Of a stretch of DNA of 5,825 nt, positions 1 to 5,806 are shown in pieces; within the stretch, counting starts at the first letter, position 1, and every line of letters starts with the position of its first letter. Origin of the DNA: CAJQQY01 sp045104975 (GTDB lineage Bacteria > Bacteroidota > Bacteroidia > Chitinophagales > Saprospiraceae). The notes under the pieces were generated by a model. It had not been told where the DNA came from and searched no databases. It saw nothing but the letters and a program-made list of their open reading frames with translations. The translations under genes were made by a program, and so were the position numbers. The stretch is taken from assembly GCA_045104975.1 (NCBI GenBank), contig JBGCCY010000244.1:1-5825 (forward strand). Reading direction: 5' to 3'.

Positions 1-46
1 CAACGTTAAAATATTAAAATAAAATATTGGAGATAACAAAAAAAAA

Positions 47-94
47 CTGACTCCTGACCGAGAGCGCAGCGACCAACCTGACCGCCTGACTCCT
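47..94. repeat. Short GC-richer mosaic of direct repeats downstream of the secreted-protein gene
   Basis: CTGACTCCT occurs at 47-55 and 86-94, and CCTGACCG at 53-60 and 77-84, so CTGAC modules recur four times in 48 bp, with GAGAGCGCAGCGACC between them. The block is much more GC-rich than the A/T stretches on its left (1-46) and overlaps the last bases of the TAG stop codon at 93-95. On the minus strand it leads into a run of nine T residues (46-38), but no convincing hairpin forms, so I do not call a terminator. Possibly a member of an intergenic repeat family. Confidence 0.5.
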
Positions 95-2441
95 ATTTAG
101 TAACCGTCAAATCCCCCGAATACGAAATCACTTCTCCATCCAAAAACTGAACTTCTGCCATCCAAATATACACATCTGGGTTGACCGTTTTACCATTAAA
201 AATTCCATTCCAACCTTGAGTATCTGCACTTGAATCCAAATCATTTCCTTCAAAAACAACTGCCCCCCAACGATTAAAAACAGTTAGCTTTTTGATCAAT
301 TCAACTTCTGGTCCGCCGTATAAAGTAAAATAATCATTATACCCATCGAAGTTTGGAGAGAAAGCATTTGGAGCAAAAAACTTTCGAAATTTATCAACTG
401 TAATAGTAATAGAATCCATTGCAGGACAATCATCTTCGGAGGAAACGAACAAAGTGTAATTTCCAGAATTCAAAGGCAAAAAAGTAGGAGTCAAACAATC
501 TTCACAATCAAAACCATCGCTAGGAGTCCAAATGACTTCTTGCAAATTGACATTATTAAAAGCAGTTTGGAAAGTAAAAGTTTCTCCTAGATTGATAGTT
601 ACATTTTCACCTAGATCAATTGTTGGAATTTGTGGAGCAACTAGCGTTTCCATTATGGAAAAAATACAACCATTGGCATCCATCATTTCCAACTCATAAG
701 TTCCTTCTGTTAGATTCTCAAAAAGTAAATCATTCGTAAAATTATTGCCATCTAAACTAAAAGTGTAAGGAGCGATTCCACCACTATTTTGTATCACATT
801 GACAAAACCGGTACTTGGTCCATCACAAATAGGATTGCTAAATTCGGCAGTCAAAATTAATGCAGTTGGCGCAATCATTTCAAAATTCCCAACAATTGAA
901 CATCCTGAATTATCAGTTACCGTTACGGTATAAATTCCCGCAGGTAGGTTACTAATTTGATCATTTGGTTGATTCGCAGACCAAGCATAATTATAATCTG
1001 GAACTCCACCCATTGGCAAGACTTGCAAGCTTCCATCAACACTATTTTCGCAAGAAACATTAACTCCATTAAAATCAGATGCTACAAAATCCAAACTCAT
1101 TTCACTCGGTTCAGTCAACTCTGAAATAATGATATTGGTATTGCCAAAATTATCCAAAATGGTAATCAGATAAGTTCCTTTTGGCAAATTATCAATGGTA
1201 ACAATTTCACCTGCCGAAGCAATATTTCCTGCACCTGAAAAGGTATTATTTAACTCCATCCAAGTATAAGTAAAAGGCGGCGTTCCATTTACAATAGTAA
1301 AATCAATACTCCCCGAACTCTCCCCAAAACAAATTGGAGGCGTAAAAGAATCATCACTTGTAATATTACAAACGATGGTAAATAAATCTAAATTGATAAT
1401 ACTATCACAGCCAAAGGTAGAAGTCAAAACTTCTTGATAAATTCCAGTTTGGGTATATGGAGTAGCCCCAATCGACAAAGTATCTCCATCACAAATGTCC
1501 ACATCAATATTCAAAACAGGCGTAACAATTTCAGTCAAATCAACAATGACCAAACTATCACAACCTTCAAAGTTTTGCAAATTAAATTCATAAAATCCAC
1601 CTTCGTAAATAACCGTATTGGCCACTAAAAAAGAATCACCCTCGCAAAGGAAATCTATAATTTCAGTATCAGGTACAGAATTAACTTGCACGACAATACA
1701 AGAGGGAGGTGCTTCGTCACAGGCATTTCGAGCGGTAACACAAATCGTATAAAACCCATTAACTGGAAAAGTAACTTCAATCGAATCTGCTGTGGTATTA
1801 ACGGCCGAACTATTGATTGTCCAATCAAATTCTGTAGCACCACTTGATGTAGCATTTAGATTATAAATAAAAGGTAAATCAGGGCAAACAGTTTGGTCTC
1901 CCAAAATATTTCCAGAAGTAGTCAACGGCGCAACTTGAGTAGAACCTGAAACGACCGTAAATTTCCAATCACAATTATCTCCAAATGCACCATCCATCAC
2001 CAAATAATAATATTGTCCAATCACAAGAGGAACAGTATTGGAAAAGTTTTTACTCGTTCCTTCTGACACCGCAGTCTGAGCACCCCAACATTGAGAAACT
2101 TGTTGATAATTTTCACAATTAATTCCTTCATAAATTCCGATTTCCAAACCAGGTCCTTGTACACAATTTGAGACCGCCAAGTTGATTTCTATATCGACAC
2201 TTCCCGCAATAAATCCAATCCATTGAATATTATGTTGTACAATGGTACAAAAATCACTTGGTGCTAATCCACTAATAGCACTCTCATGTCTTCCTTCAAA
2301 TCCATCAATATCACAAATAATACAAGCATCTTCACAAAATGAAGTCATGGTTGGAGGATCGATACATGGCTCAGGTTGAGCAAATGTTTTTCCTAAATAA
2401 AGAGTGGTAAGAAAGAGAAATATGAGAAATTGACGGGACAT
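93..2441 (-). CDS. T9SS type B sorting domain-containing secreted mosaic repeat protein
   Basis: A 782-residue protein probably exported by Sec and then to the cell surface by the type IX secretion system. Residues 1-21 form a signal peptide (hydrophobic core LIFLFLTTLYL, likely cut after A21, before QPEP). Residues 26-165 are a Cys-rich N-terminal domain (CEDACIICDIDGFEG, then an IQWIGFIAG strand) of a type I associate with Saprospiraceae secreted proteins. Residues 175-255 look PKD/Ig-like. Two short repeats follow at 266-303 and 317-352, each starting C-x-GD and ending GCDS(L/I). Three SprB-like repeats lie at about 368-445, 460-525 and 536-603 (pattern C...G..G.......G..PY.Y.W...L..G.Y...V.D..GC). 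A further Ig-like module (605-682) with CEDC leads into the C-terminal sorting domain (688-782: PNAFSPNFDGYNDYF, FNRWG, GW.G.F.G, VYIW.AEV, final GDLTVTK), which is complete. The start is supported by the signal peptide directly after M1. No catalytic domain is visible; a role in adhesion or gliding is inference. It is transcribed away from the glycosyltransferase gene. Confidence 0.93.
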   Translation of the reverse strand: MSRQFLIFLFLTTLYLGKTFAQPEPCIDPPTMTSFCEDACIICDIDGFEGRHESAISGLAPSDFCTIVQHNIQWIGFIAGSVDIEINLAVSNCVQGPGLEIGIYEGINCENYQQVSQCWGAQTAVSEGTSKNFSNTVPLVIGQYYYLVMDGAFGDNCDWKFTVVSGSTQVAPLTTSGNILGDQTVCPDLPFIYNLNATSSGATEFDWTINSSAVNTTADSIEVTFPVNGFYTICVTARNACDEAPPSCIVVQVNSVPDTEIIDFLCEGDSFLVANTVIYEGGFYEFNLQNFEGCDSLVIVDLTEIVTPVLNIDVDICDGDTLSIGATPYTQTGIYQEVLTSTFGCDSIINLDLFTIVCNITSDDSFTPPICFGESSGSIDFTIVNGTPPFTYTWMELNNTFSGAGNIASAGEIVTIDNLPKGTYLITILDNFGNTNIIISELTEPSEMSLDFVASDFNGVNVSCENSVDGSLQVLPMGGVPDYNYAWSANQPNDQISNLPAGIYTVTVTDNSGCSIVGNFEMIAPTALILTAEFSNPICDGPSTGFVNVIQNSGGIAPYTFSLDGNNFTNDLLFENLTEGTYELEMMDANGCIFSIMETLVAPQIPTIDLGENVTINLGETFTFQTAFNNVNLQEVIWTPSDGFDCEDCLTPTFLPLNSGNYTLFVSSEDDCPAMDSITITVDKFRKFFAPNAFSPNFDGYNDYFTLYGGPEVELIKKLTVFNRWGAVVFEGNDLDSSADTQGWNGIFNGKTVNPDVYIWMAEVQFLDGEVISYSGDLTVTK

Positions 2442-2450
2442 TAGATTGAA

Positions 2451-2459
2451 TTTTTTTTT
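2451..2459 (-). promoter_or_regulatory. A-rich translation-initiation tract (A9) before the secreted-protein gene
   Basis: On the minus strand an unbroken run of nine A residues lies 10-18 nt upstream of the ATG at 2441, and no Shine-Dalgarno sequence is present. A-rich leaders are known to replace Shine-Dalgarno sequences in many Bacteroidota genes, so this supports the chosen start. As a homopolymer it could also vary in length, but it lies outside the reading frame and would alter expression only. Confidence 0.4.
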
Positions 2460-2550
2460 GTAAAACTAATCAATTTGAAGAATGAAGCCTAACCTAATAG
2501 GTGCATTATTTTCTTAGAAAGTTGCCTGAGGCTAATTGGTTTTGTTATTA

Positions 2551-2580
2551 TTGAACTATGCTTAAGGAAACCTATCTTTG
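2551..2580 (+). promoter_or_regulatory. Bacteroidota-type promoter for the glycosyltransferase gene
   Basis: TTG at 2551-2553 and TATCTTTG at 2573-2580 are separated by 19 bp and fit the Bacteroidota primary-sigma consensus (TTG, about 19-21 bp, TAnnTTTG) without mismatch. Transcription would begin near 2586, giving a leader of about 55 nt that is A/T-rich and lacks a Shine-Dalgarno sequence. The match is seen in the sequence; promoter activity is inferred. Confidence 0.62.
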
Positions 2581-2641
2581 ATTTTTTTGTAAAAACATAT
2601 ATAAATATTCATATTGCAAAAGTTTTTAATTCAATAATCTT

Positions 2642-4699
2642 ATGGCAAAGAAAAAATCAGCGCAAAAACAATCTATTTCAACTCCTAAGAGAACAAAGAA
2701 ATCAAATGTTCCTGATCTAATTATCGAGAGTGGTTTTTGGAAAAAGAACGCAATTCCAGCCTTGATTTTATTTGTACTTTCCATTGCATTATACATACAA
2801 ACTAGATCCTTTGATTATGTTTTAGATGATAAAATTGTTTACCATGAAAATGGATTAGTCAAAAAAGGCTTTGATGGAATCGCTGAAATTTTTGGAACAG
2901 AAAGTATGGTTGGTTATTTTGGAGAACAAGTCAATCTTCTTCCAGGAAGTCGATATCGACCACTTTCGATTGCTACTTTTGCCATAGAGCATGAATTTTT
3001 TGGACAACGAAATTATAAGATTGAAAACTATTGGACTAAAGAATTTAAAAAGAATCCGATTTTTGCAAATCGCATGGATAAAATAATTGCAGATGGAAAT
3101 CTTTTTGAAGTGATTTTTCCAGATGAAGAGAGTTTTATCAAAGGCTTGAATACTTATTTTTCAGCAGATGAAATCAATCAGAACAAAGAGCAATTTCTTT
3201 TTCACGCAGGTTATTCTGATTCAGGGATTAGTCATATGATCAATGTTTTGTTATATGGATTGTTGGTCTTGTTGTTGTTTCGATTGATGTCCGTACTTTT
3301 TCCTGTCGTTCAATCGAAGTGGTATCTGACCTTGGCATTTGTTTCTACTTTACTATTTGTATTGCATCCCATTCATGTGGAAGCAGTTGCAAATGTAAAA
3401 GGACGAGATGAAATTTTAGCATTGACTGGAGCGCTTGCAACTATGTTTTTTACCTTAAAATATATCGCTAACGAGAAACCAATTCACTTAGTTTTGTCAG
3501 GCATCATTTTTCTTTTCGGACTGTTGGCAAAAGAACATGTACTCACGTTTATTGCATTGATTCCATTGACGACTTATTTTTTTACTAATAGTTCTTTTAA
3601 GAAAAATGCGATTTCGGTTATTCCTTTGGCGATTGCGAGTTTGATATTTTTATATATGAGAAATGAAGCGATCGGCGGAGACAATATGTTTAATTTGAGT
3701 GGAGGAACAGTTTCTAGAGATTTGATGAATAATCCTTTCGTGGAAATGTCTGCAGGAGAAGCGTTGGCAACTAAATTCTACACTTTAGGTCTCTACGTAA
3801 AACTATTGTTATTTCCTCATCCACTTACGCATGATTATTATCCGTATCATATTCCAATTATGACTTGGGGAAATATTAGTACAATTCTTTCTTTTTTATT
3901 GTATGCAGGAATGGGCATTTTTGGAGTATTAGGTTTGCGGAAAAAAAGTATTCCAGCTTATGGAATTTTCTTTTTTCTGATTCCACTTTTTGCTGTTTCA
4001 AATTTGGTGGTGTCTGTTGGAACATTTATGAATGATCGATTTGTCTTTTTCTCCTCGGTTGGGTTTTGCATTATTTTAGCTTATTTGATTTCTAGAAAAT
4101 TACCGTCGCCAGTCATTAATCTAGGACTGTTAAGTATTTTGGTTTTAGGTTATTTTGCTAAAACGATTACGCGAGTTTCAGATTGGGAAAATGGGTACAC
4201 ATTAAATGTTTCTGCTATTCAAAATTCACCCAATAGTGCTCGAGCTAACCTATATATGAGTACTGCTCTATTTAAAAAAGAGGTTCAACGGGAAACGAAT
4301 AGAGAAAAGAAATTAGCCACCTTGCAAGAAGTTAAATCCTATGTGGATCGATCTTTAGAAATTCATCCAGACTATGGTTCTGCCATAAAAATGCAAGTAA
4401 AAGTAGCTACAGATATTTATAGAATAGACAGTAAGATTCAACCACTTTTGCAAACTTTTGAAAGTATTATTAGGGTGCGAAAAACGAACGAATCAATTGA
4501 CATCTATTTGAATCATTTTAAAAAAAATAATTCTTGGACAAGAGAATTGACTGCATTTAGTTATAAAGTGGGATACGAATATCTTTTCAAACAATTAGGT
4601 GATCGAACAGCGGCAGCTAAGTATATCAATTATGGACTAAGTATTTCCCCGAACGATGCTTCTTTGCTGCAAGCAGCAGCTGAATTGAGAGGACAATGA
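2642..4699 (+). CDS. TMTC/PMT-like GT-C family membrane glycosyltransferase with C-terminal TPR-like region
   Basis: A 685-residue inner-membrane protein resembling bacterial relatives of the TMTC O-mannosyltransferases (GT-C fold, lipid-phosphate sugar donor). After a Lys-rich cytoplasmic N-terminus (1-34), TM1 is about 35-52 and is followed by the Asp pair LDDK (D62, D63) in the first outer loop, where GT-C enzymes carry their catalytic acid. Other TMTC-type motifs are YRPLS (105-109), HPIHVEAVANVKGRDE (242-257), LAKEH (295-299), KLLLFPHPLTHDYYP (387-401), DRFVFFSSVGFC (465-476) and DWENGYTL (514-521). I count roughly 10-11 hydrophobic segments up to about residue 506. Residues 514-685 are soluble and contain degenerate TPR-like pieces (NSPNSARANLYMSTALF, SLEIHPDYGSA, GLSISPNDASLLQAAAEL). 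Compared with the usual architecture, about 70 hydrophilic residues (121-193) are inserted between EHEFFG and the next membrane helix. A promoter lies about 60 bp upstream and a strong terminator follows. The acceptor is unknown. The family call is fairly secure; the exact reaction is inference. Confidence 0.85.
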   Translation: MAKKKSAQKQSISTPKRTKKSNVPDLIIESGFWKKNAIPALILFVLSIALYIQTRSFDYVLDDKIVYHENGLVKKGFDGIAEIFGTESMVGYFGEQVNLLPGSRYRPLSIATFAIEHEFFGQRNYKIENYWTKEFKKNPIFANRMDKIIADGNLFEVIFPDEESFIKGLNTYFSADEINQNKEQFLFHAGYSDSGISHMINVLLYGLLVLLLFRLMSVLFPVVQSKWYLTLAFVSTLLFVLHPIHVEAVANVKGRDEILALTGALATMFFTLKYIANEKPIHLVLSGIIFLFGLLAKEHVLTFIALIPLTTYFFTNSSFKKNAISVIPLAIASLIFLYMRNEAIGGDNMFNLSGGTVSRDLMNNPFVEMSAGEALATKFYTLGLYVKLLLFPHPLTHDYYPYHIPIMTWGNISTILSFLLYAGMGIFGVLGLRKKSIPAYGIFFFLIPLFAVSNLVVSVGTFMNDRFVFFSSVGFCIILAYLISRKLPSPVINLGLLSILVLGYFAKTITRVSDWENGYTLNVSAIQNSPNSARANLYMSTALFKKEVQRETNREKKLATLQEVKSYVDRSLEIHPDYGSAIKMQVKVATDIYRIDSKIQPLLQTFESIIRVRKTNESIDIYLNHFKKNNSWTRELTAFSYKVGYEYLFKQLGDRTAAAKYINYGLSISPNDASLLQAAAELRGQ

Positions 4700-4727
4700 T
4701 TTGGAGAAAATGAGCTTTTGAGAAACT

Positions 4728-4767
4728 AAAATCTCGAATCTTGAATAAAGGTTCGAGATTTTTTTTT
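4728..4767 (+). terminator. Rho-independent terminator after the glycosyltransferase gene
   Basis: The arms AAAATCTCGAA and its complement ending CGAGATTTT pair at 4728-4740 and 4750-4762. The core is a perfect 9-bp stem (AATCTCGAA/TTCGAGATT) extended inward by a T-G and a C-G pair around a 9-nt loop, and outward by A-T pairs. A run of nine T residues (4759-4767) follows directly. It begins 29 bp after the TGA at 4697-4699 and separates this gene from the downstream glucosaminidase gene. Confidence 0.9.
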
Positions 4768-4808
4768 GGGAAAATGAAAAATGTTTTTTTAATAAATTAA
4801 GATAAAAT

Positions 4809-4831
4809 ATAATCAATAAAAGATTGATTAT
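4809..4831. repeat. Perfect 9-bp inverted repeat
   Basis: ATAATCAAT (4809-4817) and ATTGATTAT (4823-4831) are exact reverse complements around the 5-nt loop AAAAG. It lies between the terminator of the upstream gene and the promoter of the downstream one. There is no T-run after it, so it is not a typical terminator; it could be an operator-like site or a weak hairpin. Confidence 0.6.
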
Positions 4832-4881
4832 CAGTTGTTTGAGCTAGAGAAAGGAATTGGAGGCAAAATCAATTAAAACTA

Positions 4882-4904
4882 AAATAAAACAAAATGTTTT
4901 ATTT
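4882..4904. repeat. Perfect 10-bp inverted repeat upstream of the glucosaminidase promoter
   Basis: AAATAAAACA (4882-4891) and TGTTTTATTT (4895-4904) are exact reverse complements separated by AAA. The half-site TGTTTTA recurs as TTGTTTTA twice further downstream (4938-4944 and 4949-4955). The spacing and recurrence resemble a regulator-binding region, but the composition is almost pure A/T, so chance is not excluded. Confidence 0.6.
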
Positions 4905-4919
4905 AAATTTCAATTATTG

Positions 4920-4935
4920 TTGTTTTTAAAAACAA
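4920..4935. repeat. 16-bp perfect palindrome over the -33 promoter element
   Basis: TTGTTTTTAAAAACAA (4920-4935) is perfectly self-complementary with no spacer. It includes the TTG proposed as the -33 element of the downstream promoter. A second, overlapping palindrome AAAACAA-T-TTGTTTT occupies 4929-4943. This placement would suit a repressor operator; no binding protein can be named. Confidence 0.6.
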
Positions 4936-4950
4936 TTTGTTTTAAATTTG
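4920..4950 (+). promoter_or_regulatory. Bacteroidota-type promoter for the glucosaminidase gene
   Basis: TTG at 4920-4922 and TAAATTTG at 4943-4950 are spaced by 20 bp and match the TTG/TAnnTTTG consensus. Transcription would start near 4956, leaving a leader of about 44 nt. The -33 TTG sits inside a 16-bp palindrome (4920-4935), and the -7 box straddles the junction of two tandem 11-bp repeats (4934-4955), so any protein binding these repeats would compete with RNA polymerase. In such A/T-rich DNA a chance match is easier, which lowers confidence. Confidence 0.52.
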
Positions 4951-4955
4951 TTTTA
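4934..4955 (+). repeat. Tandem pair of identical 11-bp repeats
   Basis: AATTTGTTTTA occurs twice head to tail (4934-4944 and 4945-4955) with no mismatch. The proposed -7 box TAAATTTG spans the junction of the two copies, so the duplication itself creates the promoter element. The 11-bp period is close to one DNA helical turn. Confidence 0.65.
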
Positions 4956-4999
4956 TCAAGAAAAAAGAAACTTAGAATTTTTATCCAAAAGAAATAGTT

Positions 5000-5782
5000 A
5001 TGGTCCGTCAATCTTCCCCTAAAAAAATTAAGAATCCATTTGGAATCAATTGGTTTACGATGGTGCTTTTTGTAGTACTTGCCTTCGTATTTATTCGTAA
5101 AGATTTAAGTCTCAACTTTAATCTTAATGCACCTCTAAAAGTAGAAAAAGAGCGCCCGCAAAATTACCAACCACCTTCTCAAAAAATATCTTCTCCTCGG
5201 AAAAAAAAGGAAAGCAAATTAACCGAGAAAACTCCTCTAAAAAAGGAAATAGCTAAAGAGACCAAGAAGGGAACTTCTTTGTTTAATTTCTTTGGTAATC
5301 CATTTAAAAAGAGAAAAAAAGGAAAAGATTTTTTAGGAAAATTAAATGCTGTAGATCAATCAATCAAAGAAGAATATCTCCAACGGTTTGCACATGTTGC
5401 TAAAAGTGAGCAAGAGAAATTTCAAATTCCCGCATCCATAATTTTGGCTAATGCGTTGTTGCATAGCGAAGGAGGACAAAGTAATTTATCGACAGATTAC
5501 AACAATCATTTTTCGATTCCTTGTGGTGATGATTGGGAAGGAGGAATGGGAAGTTCAGAAGGAACTTGCTATCGAATATATGAATCTGCTTGGATGAGTT
5601 TTCGGAATCATAGTCAATATATTACAGCTGGGAAATTTGCAAATCTGGTTGATTTAGGTGCAACTAATTATGAAGGTTGGGCAAAAGGGTTAGCAAAAAA
5701 GAATTTTTCAAAAGATAAAAATTTAGCAAAAAATCTGATTCGGATCATTGAGCAATATGGTTTAAGTGACCTTGACAAATAA
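5000..5782 (+). CDS. Membrane-anchored glucosaminidase (GH73-like) domain protein with atypical active-site motif
   Basis: A 260-residue protein with a short basic N-terminus, one membrane segment (about 14-32, WFTMVLFVVLAFVFI) and a basic linker (47-109) containing 18 lysines. The C-terminal domain (about 118-256) matches the FlgJ/LytG-type glucosaminidase fold: IPASIILANALLHSEGGQSNL, NNHFSIPC (168-175), DDWEGG, CYRIYESAWMSFRNHSQYI (190-208), then YEGWAKGLAKKNFS and a final helix LIRIIEQYGL. Such enzymes cleave the GlcNAc-MurNAc bond of peptidoglycan; this one would face the periplasm from the inner membrane. The position of the usual catalytic Glu (L-E-S-x-x-G) is H155 here (LHSEGG), with a Glu two residues later (E157), and the acidic stretch normally before CFRKY is reduced to SSEG. 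It may therefore be inactive, use E157, or belong to a divergent subfamily. It has its own promoter upstream; there is no Shine-Dalgarno sequence before ATG, only an A-rich leader. Fold assignment is good; activity is uncertain. Confidence 0.85.
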   Translation: MVRQSSPKKIKNPFGINWFTMVLFVVLAFVFIRKDLSLNFNLNAPLKVEKERPQNYQPPSQKISSPRKKKESKLTEKTPLKKEIAKETKKGTSLFNFFGNPFKKRKKGKDFLGKLNAVDQSIKEEYLQRFAHVAKSEQEKFQIPASIILANALLHSEGGQSNLSTDYNNHFSIPCGDDWEGGMGSSEGTCYRIYESAWMSFRNHSQYITAGKFANLVDLGATNYEGWAKGLAKKNFSKDKNLAKNLIRIIEQYGLSDLDK

Positions 5783-5806
5783 CAACACTTTCCAAGTTCC
5801 TCGTAA

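Noticed and set aside
8..28. Repeated AAAATATT at 8-15 and 21-28
   Set aside because: Low-complexity A/T sequence; two copies of an 8-mer of this composition carry little information.
38..92. Possible intrinsic terminator for the minus-strand gene
   Set aside because: There is a T9 run on the minus strand, but the GC-richer segment before it contains direct repeats, not complementary arms; I could not form a stable hairpin.
1434..1628. Plus-strand open frame of 64 codons inside the secreted-protein gene
   Set aside because: It is antisense to a well-supported coding region with recognisable domains, has no promoter or leader signal, and its peptide resembles nothing I know.
1655..1855. Minus-strand open frame of 66 codons in another frame of the secreted-protein gene
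   Set aside because: It overlaps the PKD-like region of the real gene on the same strand; its Leu/Ile-rich product is a frame-shifted reading of that region.
2461..2468. Minus-strand TAGTTTTA as a -7 box for the secreted-protein gene
   Set aside because: It has one mismatch to TAnnTTTG, no TTG at the right distance upstream, and would leave a leader of only about 14 nt. I see no convincing promoter for this gene in 2442-2641.
2492..2502. ACCTAATAGGT palindrome in the divergent intergenic region
   Set aside because: Only 5-bp arms around one base; such short palindromes are expected by chance in 200 bp, and it does not overlap a promoter element.
2442..2641. Small gene or structured RNA in the divergent spacer
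   Set aside because: No open frame of useful length with a start signal and no strong stem were found; the region is explained by one promoter and leaders.
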